Below, one piece after another: positions 43,858 to 52,389 of a stretch of DNA of 64,000 bases. The translations under genes and the position numbers were made by a program. Each line of letters opens with the position of its first letter. Within the stretch, counting starts at the first letter, position 1. The notes beneath the pieces were generated by a model that saw only the letters and a program-made list of their open reading frames with translations, ran no database searches and was not told the origin of the DNA. The stretch is from Mesorhizobium sp. M2A.F.Ca.ET.046.03.2.1 (GTDB lineage Bacteria; Pseudomonadota; Alphaproteobacteria; Rhizobiales; Rhizobiaceae), in NCBI RefSeq assembly GCF_003952425.1, contig NZ_CP034449.1, positions 2,604,001 to 2,668,000 of the forward strand, in the 5' to 3' direction.

Positions 43858-44711
43858 GCGGCCACCTTGCCTTGGTCGAGGCCAATTGCAGAGCGCACGG
43901 CGCGGACGACGATCTCGCGCGCCGCTTGCTCCCGATACTCGGCGCTGCCGCGCACATCGGCGATCGGCGACAATTCATCGAACGGCGCCGACAGCACCGC
44001 GTCGGCAAGCGCCTCACCGATCGGACGCCCGCGCAGGACCGCCTCGACGCCTGCGAGGCGGCGGGCGACCGCGGAGCAGGATCCGACCGCGATCGCCGCT
44101 TCGGCGACGACGCCATTCTCGACCACGAGCCGCGCCGCAGTCATGGCGATCGAGATGACGAGGTAGCGACGGGCGCCGAGCTTGACGAAGGCCGAGGTGC
44201 CGACCGCGGAACGCTTCGGCACGCGGATGGCTGTGACCATCTCGCCTGGCTGCAGCGCCGTGCGGCGATTGCCAAGTATGAACGCGTCGAGCGGCAGATG
44301 ACGGGGGGCTTTCGCCGACCGCAATTCGACATCGGCGTCGAGCGCAAGCAGCGCCGGCACGCCGTCGGCGGCGGGCGAGGCGTTGCAGAGATTGCCGGCA
44401 ATCGAGGCGACGTTCTGGATCTGGACCGAGCCGACTTCGCGCGCGGCCGATTTCAGCGCGTCGAAGGCGGGCGGGAGTGGGTGACGGACAATATCGGTCC
44501 AGGTGGTGCGGGCACCGATCCGCCAGTTTTCGTCCGTCTCTTCGATGCCGCGCAGTTCGGCGAGACCGTTGATGTCGAGTATGTTGTCGCGGAAGGGTCT
44601 TGCGCCCTGGGCGGGGTAGAAATCGGTGCCGCCGGCGAGAATGCGCCAGCGATCCTCGCCAAGCAGCGCGAGCGCCTCGTCGACCGTGGTGGGTTTCGCG
44701 TAACGGATCAC
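43854..44711 (-). CDS. FAD-binding (CoxM-like) subunit of the molybdenum hydroxylase
   Basis: 285 residues: IRYAKPTTVDEALALLG, the FAD loop ILAGGTDFYPA, and GSVQIQNVASIAGNLCNASPAAD, both standard for CoxM/XdhB subunits, then a C-terminal domain (CSAVARRLAGVEAVL). The start is set at GTG 44711, which has GGAAGG a few bases upstream; the longer frame to 44816 would run into the operator and adds residues not typical of the family. It passes electrons from the Fe-S clusters to an acceptor. It is the first gene of the six-gene operon, divergent from pncA. Confidence 0.87.
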   Translation of the reverse strand: MIRYAKPTTVDEALALLGEDRWRILAGGTDFYPAQGARPFRDNILDINGLAELRGIEETDENWRIGARTTWTDIVRHPLPPAFDALKSAAREVGSVQIQNVASIAGNLCNASPAADGVPALLALDADVELRSAKAPRHLPLDAFILGNRRTALQPGEMVTAIRVPKRSAVGTSAFVKLGARRYLVISIAMTAARLVVENGVVAEAAIAVGSCSAVARRLAGVEAVLRGRPIGEALADAVLSAPFDELSPIADVRGSAEYREQAAREIVVRAVRSAIGLDQGKVAA

Positions 44712-44814
44712 GCTCTGCCTTCCAGAACCTTCCCAGAAACGAGCCGTCCCCGATTGGCCCGCCCAAAGCGCCTTGCCCTGGGACTTTCCGCCGGTATCCA
44801 GACCGGTCAAATTC

Positions 44815-44831
44815 ATTCGTATGCAAATGAT
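44815..44831. promoter_or_regulatory. candidate MarR operator upstream of the hydroxylase operon
   Basis: ATTCGTATGCAAATGAT, 15 of 17 bases identical to the site at 32578-32594 upstream of hyuA. It lies 104 bases upstream of the CoxM start, in the region shared with pncA (divergent), so one regulator could control all three units. Confidence 0.6.
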
Positions 44832-45013
44832 ATCAGGCCGTTCGGAATTGTCAAAGCCGGAGTTGGCAGGGCAAGGACCTGAACGCGATTGTTATGGTGC
44901 CGGAGGTTGACGCCGCCGCCCATCTGGTCAAGGTTCCGTGTCCGGTCGCGTCAGCGGCTTTGGACTGGAGCCTCAAGCCGATACCAGGGGGGCCCAAACG
45001 AGAGGGAAGCCGC

Positions 45014-45628
45014 ATGGCCGACGAAGCGCTGATCGTCATCGACCTGCAGAACGATTTTTGTCCAGGCGGCGCGCTGGCGGTGGCCGGCGGCGACGAGATC
45101 GTGCCTTTGGTCAATGACTTGATCCGGCGGACCGACCACGTGATCCTGACGCAGGACTGGCACCCGGCCGGACATTCGAGCTTCGCCTCCAGCCATCCGG
45201 GCAAGCAGCCGTTTGAAACCATCGAGATGCCTTATGGGCCGCAGACGCTGTGGCCGGACCATTGCATCCAGGGCAGCCTCGGTTCCGATTTCCATTCCGG
45301 GCTCGCCTGGACCAAGGCCGAGCTGGTGCTCCGCAAGGGGTTCCGCACAGCGATCGACTCCTATTCGGCGTTCTTCGAGAACGACCATAAGACACCGACC
45401 GGCCTTGGCGGCTACCTCAAGGAGCGCGGCATCGACACGATCACACTGGTCGGGCTCGCCACCGATTTCTGCGTTGCCTTCTCGGCGCTCGACGCGGTGA
45501 AGCAGGGTTTCAAGACGACAGTCCGGCTCGACGCCTGCCGCGGCATCGACCTCAACGGCTCGGTGGAGGCGATGCTGAAGCGCATGCGCGAAGCCGGCGT
45601 GACGCTCGAAGACCACTCGGCGGATTGA
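45014..45628 (+). CDS. pncA: nicotinamidase
   Basis: A 204-residue cysteine hydrolase of the isochorismatase fold that deaminates nicotinamide to nicotinate. Catalytic triad: Asp10 in LIVIDLQNDFCPGGAL, the Lys in LVLRKGF, and the Cys in GLATDFCVAFSA; the metal site is in TQDWHPAGHSSFASSHPG. Start ATG 45014 follows AGAGGGA. It lies divergent from the hydroxylase operon. The nicotinate made can enter NAD salvage via PncB (54026-55330) or, if the proposed pathway is right, be degraded. Confidence 0.93.
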   Translation: MADEALIVIDLQNDFCPGGALAVAGGDEIVPLVNDLIRRTDHVILTQDWHPAGHSSFASSHPGKQPFETIEMPYGPQTLWPDHCIQGSLGSDFHSGLAWTKAELVLRKGFRTAIDSYSAFFENDHKTPTGLGGYLKERGIDTITLVGLATDFCVAFSALDAVKQGFKTTVRLDACRGIDLNGSVEAMLKRMREAGVTLEDHSAD

Positions 45629-45667
45629 CCGGACCGTGGGGAAAGGCCCCCTCACCCGGATTGCCAG

Positions 45668-45902
45668 CCGAATTGCGAAGGGCAATTCGGGGCAATCCGA
45701 CCTCTCCCCGAGGGGAGAGGAGATAGCTGGTTTGCGGCGCCGGAAAGCGGGTTCCCCCTTCTCCCCTTGTGGGAGAAGGTGTCGCCGAAGGCGACGGATG
45801 AGGGGTGCTCCAGGGAAAGCCGGCGTCTCACTCCGCTGGAACACCCCTCATCCGTCTCGGCGCTATCGCGCCGATCCACCTTCTCCCACAAGGGGAGAAG
45901 GG
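45668..45902. repeat. compound palindromic region between pncA and the antiporter gene
   Basis: Three nested units: CCGAATTGC/GCAATTCGG (45668-45690); CCTCTCCCC-GA-GGGGAGAGG (45701-45720); and a large inverted repeat with 25-base outer arms at 45756-45780 and 45878-45902 (theme CCTTCTCCCCTTGTGGGAGAAGG) and 13-base inner arms CGGATGAGGGGTG (45795-45807) / CACCCCTCATCCG (45842-45854). It ends 18 bases before the antiporter ATG, so it may affect its expression. No gene is seen in the 290-base gap. Confidence 0.85.
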
Positions 45903-45920
45903 AAAACGCGCCGCGGCCGG

Positions 45921-47333
45921 ATGATTTTTCCATTCGCGGCGCTCGCCATAGCGCTGCTGCTCCCAGGGCAGGCGCTGGCCGCCGAAATCCATGAACTGCC
46001 CGGCGCCGCCATGTCGCTATGGTGGGGACTGCCCTTTGCCGGCCTGCTGCTGTCGATCGCGACCGGACCGCTGCTCTTTCATCACCTGTGGGAACATCAT
46101 TACGGCAAGATCGCCGCCGGCTGGGCAGCGCTGGCGGTGGTCCCGCTGGCCGTCGCTTTCGGCATACCGACGGCAGGCGAGGCCGTGCTGCACACGCTGC
46201 TCAGCGAATACATGTCCTTCATCATCCTGCTGTTCGCGCTCTACACCATCTCGGGCGGCATCCTGCTCGCCGGCAACATCCACGGCACGCCGCTCACCAA
46301 TGCCGGGCTGCTGCTCATCGGCGCGCTGCTTGCCTCGGTCATCGGCACGACCGGCGCCTCGATGATCCTAATCCGGCCGATGCTGCGCGCCAACGACAAC
46401 CGGCCGTTCAACGCCCATGTGGTGATCTTCTTCATCTTCCTGGTCTCCAACATCGGCGGCTCGCTGACGCCGCTCGGCGATCCGCCGCTGTTCGTCGGCT
46501 TCCTGCGCGGCGTGGATTTCTTCTGGACGACAGTGCACATCCTGCCGGACACGCTTTTTGTCGGCGGGCTGGTGCTGGCGGTGTTCCTGGCGATCGATCT
46601 GGTCCTGCATCGCCGCGAGGCCGGCATGCCGAAGATCAAGGACCCGACGCCCGATACAAAGGTGCGCCTGCGCGGGCTCGCCAACCTGCCGCTGCTCGCC
46701 GGCGTGATCGGCGCGATCCTGCTTTCGGCGAGCTGGAAGCCGGGCGTCAGCATCCCAATCCTTGGCGTCAGCCTCGAGTTGCAGAACCTGGTGCGCGACG
46801 TCATCATCCTGGTGCTGGCCTTCCTGTCCTTGAAGGTCTCGTACAAGAGCCATCGCGAGGCCAACGGCTTCACCTGGGGGCCGATCGCCGAGGTGGCGAA
46901 ATTGTTTGCCGGCATCTTCATCTGCATCGTGCCGGTCATCGCCATCCTGCGGGCCGGCCATTACGGCGCACTGGCGCCGCTGGTGGCGCTCGTCACCTCC
47001 GCTGACGGCCAGCCCAACGATCTGGCCTATTTCTGGCTGACCGGGGCGCTGTCTTCCTTCCTCGACAACGCGCCGACCTATCTGGTGTTCTTCGAGCTTG
47101 CCGGCGGTGATGCCCAGCACCTGATGACTGAGGCAGCCTCGACGCTGGCCGCGATCTCGGCGGGAGCGGTGTTCATGGGCGCCAACACCTATATCGGCAA
47201 CGCACCCAACTTCATGGTCTTCGCCATCGCCAGGCATCGCGGCTTCAAGATGCCGGGCTTCTTCGGCTATATGGCGTGGTCCGGCCTTGTGCTGATCCCG
47301 ACATTCTTGATTGCCGGGTTTTTGCTTTTCTGA
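45921..47333 (+). CDS. ion-transporter-superfamily membrane protein, sodium:proton antiporter type
   Basis: 470 residues with about eleven or twelve hydrophobic segments; the first looks like a signal/anchor (FAALAIALLLPGQALA). Paired conserved loops typical of the IT superfamily (NhaD/CitM/ArsB-like) are seen: SNIGGSLTPLGDPPLF in the first half and LDNAPTYLVFF with MGANTYIGNAPNFMV in the second. Automated labels usually read sodium:proton antiporter; transport of an anion or dicarboxylate is equally compatible. Start ATG 45921 is the first after the repeat and has a poor ribosome site, so the repeat may have displaced the original leader. Confidence 0.82.
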   Translation: MIFPFAALAIALLLPGQALAAEIHELPGAAMSLWWGLPFAGLLLSIATGPLLFHHLWEHHYGKIAAGWAALAVVPLAVAFGIPTAGEAVLHTLLSEYMSFIILLFALYTISGGILLAGNIHGTPLTNAGLLLIGALLASVIGTTGASMILIRPMLRANDNRPFNAHVVIFFIFLVSNIGGSLTPLGDPPLFVGFLRGVDFFWTTVHILPDTLFVGGLVLAVFLAIDLVLHRREAGMPKIKDPTPDTKVRLRGLANLPLLAGVIGAILLSASWKPGVSIPILGVSLELQNLVRDVIILVLAFLSLKVSYKSHREANGFTWGPIAEVAKLFAGIFICIVPVIAILRAGHYGALAPLVALVTSADGQPNDLAYFWLTGALSSFLDNAPTYLVFFELAGGDAQHLMTEAASTLAAISAGAVFMGANTYIGNAPNFMVFAIARHRGFKMPGFFGYMAWSGLVLIPTFLIAGFLLF

Positions 47334-47349
47334 AGCGGCGCGGAGCCTT

Positions 47350-47450
47350 ACCTCCCCCTTGTGGGGAGGTCGGACTGCAGGTCCGGGTGGGGGTCGGCGC
47401 TGCCCCGTCCCCGCTGCTTCGCAGCGACCCTCCCCACAAAGGGGGAGGGT
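47350..47450. repeat. palindromic intergenic element between convergent antiporter and livF genes
   Basis: Hairpin ACCTCCCC-CTTGT-GGGGAGGT (47350-47370) faces hairpin ACCCTCCCC...GGGGAGGGT (47427-47450), with a third stem GCTGC-TTC-GCAGC (47413-47425) between. It is the same family as 30292-30438. It fills the gap between two converging genes and may serve as a terminator. Confidence 0.8.
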
Positions 47451-47455
47451 AATCC

Positions 47456-48169
47456 TCAGCCCACTCCAACATATCTTCGCACCGCCGAGGGATCCGCCCG
47501 CAGCGCTTCGACGTCCACCGTCTCGCGGTTGCGGCCGTTCTCGATGAAGCAAACCCGATCAGCGACCGACAGCACGGCGTCGACGCGCTGCTCGACCAGG
47601 ATGGTGGAGACGCCGAGCTCGCGCAGCTTGGCCACCGTCTCGCGGATCCTGGCGATCATCGACGGCATCAGGCCCTCGGTCGGCTCGTCCAGCAACAGCA
47701 CGTGCGGCTCGAGGCAGAGCGCGCGGGCCATGGCCAGCATCTGCTGCTCGCCACCGGAGAGCGTGCCTGAACGCTGCTTCAGCCGCTCGCGTAGCAGCGG
47801 GAAGAGATCGAGGACGTTCTCGCGCGTCTGCTTGCCCTTGCCGCGCGCCATCAAGCCGATCTCGATGTTTTCCGCCACGCTCATCTCGGCGAACAGGCGC
47901 CTGCCCTGCGGCACATAGGCGACGCCAGCCTTCGGCACGTCATGCGCGGCGAGGCCGGTCAGTTCCTTGCCATCCAGCTTGATCGAGCCGGCGGCCGCCG
48001 GGACCAGCCCCATGATGGCCTTCAGCGTCGTCGTCTTGCCGGCGCCGTTGCGGCCGAACAGGCACAGCACCTCGCCCTTGTTGAGGACGAGGTCGAGGCC
48101 GTAGAGCACCTGCACCCCGCCATAGAAGCAATCGAGGCCGGCAATGGTGAGCAATTCCGTATCAGCCAT
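47456..48169 (-). CDS. livF: branched-chain-amino-acid-type ABC transporter ATPase
   Basis: A 237-residue LivF-type nucleotide-binding subunit: Walker A LFGRNGAGKTTTLKAI, Q-loop YVPQGRRLFAEMSV, signature LSGGEQQMLAMARAL, Walker B VLLLDEPTEGLMP, VEQRVDAVLS. Start ATG 48169 overlaps the livG-like stop by 8 bases (ATGGCTGA). It is the last gene of the five-gene transporter set. Ligand inferred as catabolic substrate rather than leucine (see the binding protein). Confidence 0.9.
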   Translation of the reverse strand: MADTELLTIAGLDCFYGGVQVLYGLDLVLNKGEVLCLFGRNGAGKTTTLKAIMGLVPAAAGSIKLDGKELTGLAAHDVPKAGVAYVPQGRRLFAEMSVAENIEIGLMARGKGKQTRENVLDLFPLLRERLKQRSGTLSGGEQQMLAMARALCLEPHVLLLDEPTEGLMPSMIARIRETVAKLRELGVSTILVEQRVDAVLSVADRVCFIENGRNRETVDVEALRADPSAVRRYVGVG

Positions 48170-48890
48170 GGGTCGCTCCGAGATAGGCGTCCTGGACTTG
48201 TGTGTTGGCGCGGATCTCGCCCGGCGTGCCTTCCGCAAGGATCTTGCCTGAATTGAAGACGGTGATGCGGTCGGCGAGTCCCATGACGACCGGCATGTTG
48301 TGCTCGATCAGAAGCACCGTCGCGTCCCTGGCGATCCCGCGCACCAGCGTGATGAAATTGTCGATCTCGCTGTCGGCCAGGCCCTGTGTAGGCTCGTCGA
48401 GGATCAGCAAACGCGGCTTCAGCGCCAGGCCCATCGCCACTTCGAGCAGACGCTGATGGCCGTAGGAAAGATGCGCGGCCAGCGTGCCGGCGCGGTCGGC
48501 AAGTCCGGTGCGCTCCAGCGCCGCCATGACGCCGGTCCTGACCTGCCCCTTGGTGCGGCCGTCCGTCAGCGTGCGCTGCACCGGCAGCGCGACATTGTCG
48601 AAGACCGTGAGGTTGGCGAAGACGCTGGTGATCTGGAAGGTGTAGGCGACGCCGAGCCTGACCCGTTGGTAGGCCGGCATGGCGGTGATGTCCACGCCGT
48701 CGAAGACAACGGCACCCGACGATGGCCGGATGCGGCCCGAGAGCAGGCTGACGAAAGTCGTCTTGCCGGCGCCGTTCGGGCCAATGACGGCGCGGATCTC
48801 GCCCGGCATCAGCGCGAAGTCGACGCCGTCGACGGCGCGCAGGCCGCCGAACTGGCGCGAAAGACCCTTGGTGGTGAGCAACGGCATCAT
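48162..48890 (-). CDS. livG: branched-chain-amino-acid-type ABC transporter ATPase
   Basis: A 242-residue LivG-type subunit: LSRQFGGLRAVDGVDF, Walker A VIGPNGAGKTTFV, Q-loop TFQITSVFANLTV, signature-like LSYGHQRLLEVAMGL, Walker B LLILDEPTQGLAD, and the LIEHNMPVVMGLADR H-loop. ATG 48890 is used because it forms an ATGA overlap with the livM-like stop; 48899 and 48887 are alternatives. It pairs with the livF-like ATPase. Confidence 0.9.
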   Translation of the reverse strand: MMPLLTTKGLSRQFGGLRAVDGVDFALMPGEIRAVIGPNGAGKTTFVSLLSGRIRPSSGAVVFDGVDITAMPAYQRVRLGVAYTFQITSVFANLTVFDNVALPVQRTLTDGRTKGQVRTGVMAALERTGLADRAGTLAAHLSYGHQRLLEVAMGLALKPRLLILDEPTQGLADSEIDNFITLVRGIARDATVLLIEHNMPVVMGLADRITVFNSGKILAEGTPGEIRANTQVQDAYLGATHG

Positions 48891-49849
48891 GGCAGCCACC
48901 CCAGCCAGCGCTCGCGGATGCTGCCCATGATGCCCTTTGGGGCAAACAGGACGAGCAGGATGAGCGCGACGCCGACGATCAGCAGATAGGCCGAGGTGAA
49001 GCCGCTGGTGATGTCGGTGACATAGTACATGAACAGGGTGCCGATGAGCGGCCCGAGCGTGGTCGCGGCGCCGCCAAGCAGCACCCAGAGCAGCGGCAGG
49101 ATCGAATACTGGATCGACGCGAAATTCGATCCGACATAGCCGAACAGCAGCGCATAGGTGGCGCCAGACGCGGCGCAGATGGCGCCGGAGGCGACGACAG
49201 CGATGAGCTTGTTGGCGACCGTGTCATAGCCAAGCATCTTCGTGCGCTCTTCGTTTTCTCGGATGGCGACCAGCACACGGCCGAAGCGGGAGCGGACAAG
49301 GGCGAGCGCGATGAGCAGCACGACCGAGAGCAGCGCCAGCGCGCCCATGTAGCGCACCGTCGGGTTGGTCAGGTCGAGGGATGCGCCGCCGATCGAAATC
49401 ACCCGCGATGCCTGCTGGATGACCAGCCCCTGGTCGCCGCCGGTCCAGGCGGCGAAATAGAGGATGAGCAGATAGAAGACCTGAGCGAACATCATGGTGA
49501 CGATCATGAACGCCACGCCCGAGGTGCGCAGCGCCAGCAGGCCGATAACCAGGGCGAGCAGCGCGCCACAGGCGACGCCGGCGACGAAGGCTTCCGGCAC
49601 GCCCCAGCCGATATGGTAGACGGTCAGGCCCGCGCCATAGAGGCCGGCCGAGAAGAACATGGCGTGGCCGAGGCTGAGCAGGCCGACATAGCCGAAGAGC
49701 AGATTGTAGCCCATGGCGAAGACCGCCAGTACCATGATTCGAGCAAACAGACCCTGATGGTAATCCGGCAGGACGAAGTTCAGCGCGAACAAAAGCGCGA
49801 TGACGCCGATATGCAGGGCATAGGTCTTTGCCGGCGAAGCATCCCTCAT
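48887..49849 (-). CDS. livM: branched-chain-amino-acid-type ABC permease
   Basis: A 320-residue LivM-type permease with eight or more hydrophobic segments; FAMGYNLLFGYVGLLSLGHAMFF near residues 44-66 and IRENEERTKMLGYD in the ATPase-facing loop are family hallmarks. The start overlaps the livH-like stop by 4 bases. Confidence 0.9.
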   Translation of the reverse strand: MRDASPAKTYALHIGVIALLFALNFVLPDYHQGLFARIMVLAVFAMGYNLLFGYVGLLSLGHAMFFSAGLYGAGLTVYHIGWGVPEAFVAGVACGALLALVIGLLALRTSGVAFMIVTMMFAQVFYLLILYFAAWTGGDQGLVIQQASRVISIGGASLDLTNPTVRYMGALALLSVVLLIALALVRSRFGRVLVAIRENEERTKMLGYDTVANKLIAVVASGAICAASGATYALLFGYVGSNFASIQYSILPLLWVLLGGAATTLGPLIGTLFMYYVTDITSGFTSAYLLIVGVALILLVLFAPKGIMGSIRERWLGWLP

Positions 49850-50727
49850 CGCGGCGCGGTTCCGAACAGGCCTTGCGGGCGGAACACCAGCACCATGGCG
49901 ACCACCAGCGTGGCGATGATCTTGGCGAGCGTCGGCGAGAAGAACATCGAGATGATGCCGTCGGAGAGGCCGATCAGGACGGCAGCGACCACGGTTCCGC
50001 GGAGCGATCCCAGGCCACCGATGATGACGACGATGAAGGACAGAAGCAGCGGGTCCTGTCCCATCAGATAATGCGCCTGGCTGATCGGCACGATCAGCAC
50101 CGCGGCGATCGCCGCCAGCATGGCGCCTATGGCGAAGACGCCGGCATAGACGCGCTCGACAGGAATGCCGAAGGCCTGCGCCGTCTCGCGATCATATTGG
50201 GTGGCGCGCATGATCAGGCCGATCTTCGTGCGCGTCAGCACCAGCCAGGTGATCACGAGCAGGAAAGCGGAAGCGGCGACCACCGAGAGCTTGTAGCCGG
50301 AATAGCCGAACCAGGGCAGAAGGATGCGGTAGCTGAAAGGCGGCTCGACCGGGCGCGCCTCTGGACCGTAGAAGGTGAGCGCCAGCTGCTGGATGATGTA
50401 GAGCATGCCGATGGTGGCGACGATGGTGCTTTCGGGATTGTAGTTCAGCCGCCGCAGCACCAGCCATTCGGCGAGGAATGCGACCAGCCCAACGAGCAAG
50501 GGCGCGACCACGAGTGCTGCGACGAAGCCTACCGCCGGATGGCCGGAAATCGCCGTCGAGACCGCCCAGGCGAGCACCGCGCCCAGCATGAAGAACTCGC
50601 CGTGAGCGACATTGACGATGCGCATGACGCCGAACACCAGCGACAGGCCGAGCGCCGTCAGCGCCAGCACGGCGGAGGTGACCAGGCCTTCAAGGGCGGC
50701 GAGGAGGAGGTGGGGTCCGAAATGCAT
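49846..50727 (-). CDS. livH: branched-chain-amino-acid-type ABC permease
   Basis: A 293-residue LivH-type permease: ALTALGLSLVFGVMRIVNVAHGEFFMLGA near the N-terminus and TKIGLIMRATQYDRETAQAFGI in the loop that contacts the ATPases. It follows the binding-protein gene after a 200-base gap that is mostly a palindromic element, so transcription must cross that repeat or start after it. Confidence 0.9.
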   Translation of the reverse strand: MHFGPHLLLAALEGLVTSAVLALTALGLSLVFGVMRIVNVAHGEFFMLGAVLAWAVSTAISGHPAVGFVAALVVAPLLVGLVAFLAEWLVLRRLNYNPESTIVATIGMLYIIQQLALTFYGPEARPVEPPFSYRILLPWFGYSGYKLSVVAASAFLLVITWLVLTRTKIGLIMRATQYDRETAQAFGIPVERVYAGVFAIGAMLAAIAAVLIVPISQAHYLMGQDPLLLSFIVVIIGGLGSLRGTVVAAVLIGLSDGIISMFFSPTLAKIIATLVVAMVLVFRPQGLFGTAPR

Positions 50728-50754
50728 GGATTATTTGCCAACGGAGGCGCGAGA

Positions 50755-50900
50755 CCCCCCTCTCTGCCCTGCCGGGCAGGGGGGAGATTGGCAGTTCCTG
50801 CGAAGGCGCCCACCTGCCGGCCTGAGCGATTGGCGAAAGCGGAAATAACAGCTGATCTCCCCCCTTGAGGGGAAGATGTCCGGCAGGACAGAGAGGGGGG
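50755..50900. repeat. palindromic element between binding-protein and livH genes
   Basis: Left arm (50755-50789, CCCCCCTCTCTGCCCTGCCGG start) faces right arm (50855-50900, GTCCGGCAGGACAGAGAGGG end). The spacer shares TTGGCGAAAGCGGA with the element at 53804-53964, so both are copies of one family; this copy's left arm appears shortened. Confidence 0.85.
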
Positions 50901-50929
50901 CCTGGGCGCTCACGCTGGTTGGAATGAAC

Positions 50930-52234
50930 CTACAGCGCCTGCGTCGTGTAATCCCCTTCCGGCTCGTAGAGGCCGTCCTCGATCTTGGTCTTGTGCACGA
51001 CCTTGAGCTTGCCGCCTTCGACCTTGGAGATGTTCTGGATGCCGAAACACTGGTGGATCTTGCCGTTGAAGGTCTTCGGGCCCTGCGGATGTTCCGGTCC
51101 CTCGGCGAATTCCTTCAGCGCCTCGGTCGCCTCGACCAGCTTGGCGCGGTCCTCCGGTCCCTTGTAGCCGGCATCTTCCATCGCCTTCTTGACCACGTAG
51201 AGCGTTTCCCAGCAGCCGAACATGTGCGAGGCGGTGGAGATGTCCTTGGGATCGCCGACCGCGGCGCCATTGTCGTCGATGCCGACGGCGGCGCGATAGG
51301 CTTTCTGCGCGGCGGAATCATCGGGCTGCGCGTAGCGCGGCGAGCCTTCCCAGAAATGGCTGCCGTCGAGGAATTCGAGGCCGGGGCTGTTGATGTCGAC
51401 GGCCTCGAGCGAATCCATGAAGCCGAAAAGCTGCGGCCTTTGCGAACCGTAGAACTCGCCGAGCTCCTTGACGAAGGTGAGCACCGCAGGGCCGACCATG
51501 ACGTGGTAGATCACCTCGGTCTCGGCCGGGATCTGCGGGAAGTATTTGGTGAAGGACGATTCCGTCGGCGGGATGGCGATCTGGGCGATGACGTCGGCGC
51601 CTTGCGCCTTCAGCGCCGGCGGCAGGTAGTCGCGATGGTCGTAGCCGAAGGCAAAGTCGGGGAAGATCTGCGTCACCTTCTTGCCGGCGTTCGCCGCGAT
51701 CCACGGCGCCATGGACTGGATCTGGCTCTTCACGTCGGTGATGCCGGGCTGGAAGACGTAGCGGTTGAGTTTGGTCGAGGCGACGTGATGGCCTTCGCTG
51801 ACCACGAAATAGGGGATCTTGTTCTCGCCGGCGGCGGGCGCCGAGCCGATCACCACATGCGAGAACAAGGTGCCGAAGACGATATCGGTCTTGTGCTGCT
51901 TGGCGAATTTGTTGACCACCTCGGCGCCGCGCGCCGGATCGGTGCCGTCGTCCTCGATCACCAGCTCGACCTTGCGGCCGCTGATGCCGCCGGCGTCGTT
52001 GATCGCCTTGACGGCGGCAGCACTTGTCTTCTCGTACCAGCGGCCATAGGCGGCCCCGATGCCGGTGCGATGCGACTGGAAGCCGATCTTGATCGGCGCC
52101 GAGCTCTGCGCCTGGCTGTAGCGGACGAAGCCGGGCGCCAGCGCAAGGCCCGCGCCGGCGGCGATGCCCTTCAGCGCGGTGCGGCGCGACAGCGTCGTCT
52201 TGGAGAGATCGAAAAATCCGTTCTTGTCAGCCAT
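50930..52234 (-). CDS. ABC transporter substrate-binding protein with Tat signal
   Basis: 434 residues, type-1 periplasmic binding protein of the Leu/Ile/Val class. The N-terminus carries a twin-arginine signal (SRRTALKGIAAGAGLALAPG). Mature parts: IKIGFQSHRTGIGAAYGRWYEKTSAAAVKAIN, VELVIEDDGTDPARGAEVVNKF, TDIVFGTLFSHV, and GFMDSLEAVDIN. Relatives of this long form often bind amides, urea or aromatic compounds rather than branched amino acids. It is the first gene of the minus-strand transporter set. Uptake of nicotinate or a related heterocycle is a reasonable inference from the nearby catabolic genes but unproven. Confidence 0.87.
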   Translation of the reverse strand: MADKNGFFDLSKTTLSRRTALKGIAAGAGLALAPGFVRYSQAQSSAPIKIGFQSHRTGIGAAYGRWYEKTSAAAVKAINDAGGISGRKVELVIEDDGTDPARGAEVVNKFAKQHKTDIVFGTLFSHVVIGSAPAAGENKIPYFVVSEGHHVASTKLNRYVFQPGITDVKSQIQSMAPWIAANAGKKVTQIFPDFAFGYDHRDYLPPALKAQGADVIAQIAIPPTESSFTKYFPQIPAETEVIYHVMVGPAVLTFVKELGEFYGSQRPQLFGFMDSLEAVDINSPGLEFLDGSHFWEGSPRYAQPDDSAAQKAYRAAVGIDDNGAAVGDPKDISTASHMFGCWETLYVVKKAMEDAGYKGPEDRAKLVEATEALKEFAEGPEHPQGPKTFNGKIHQCFGIQNISKVEGGKLKVVHKTKIEDGLYEPEGDYTTQAL

Positions 52235-52331
52235 GTCGGTTCCCCTGTTTTTTCAGTCTTGACCAGCGATAAGGCGGCTAATCCATCCCGTTCCGAAGGA
52301 TGGAAAAATTGCATGTGTACAAACTAAATCA

Positions 52332-52343
52332 CCAAAGCTTTGG
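52332..52343. promoter_or_regulatory. palindrome upstream of the Tat binding-protein gene
   Basis: CCAAAGCTTTGG, a perfect 12-base palindrome about 100 bases upstream of the ATG at 52234. Just beside it GCATGTGTACAAAC (52311-52324) matches the right half of the GTATACAAA motif found at the other two operons. These are candidate operator elements only. Confidence 0.35.
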
Positions 52344-52389
52344 CCTGGCAAGCGAGCTTTACCCGACGGCATCGTTGGCACGCTTTGTG

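Noticed and set aside
45636..45920. N-terminal extension of the antiporter frame
   Set aside because: It reads through palindromic repeats; the hydrophobic start at ATG 45921 fits the family.
49828..50868. A plus-strand open frame rich in D, E, H and Q opposite livH
   Set aside because: Low-complexity antisense translation of a permease gene; the same effect is seen opposite other membrane proteins here.
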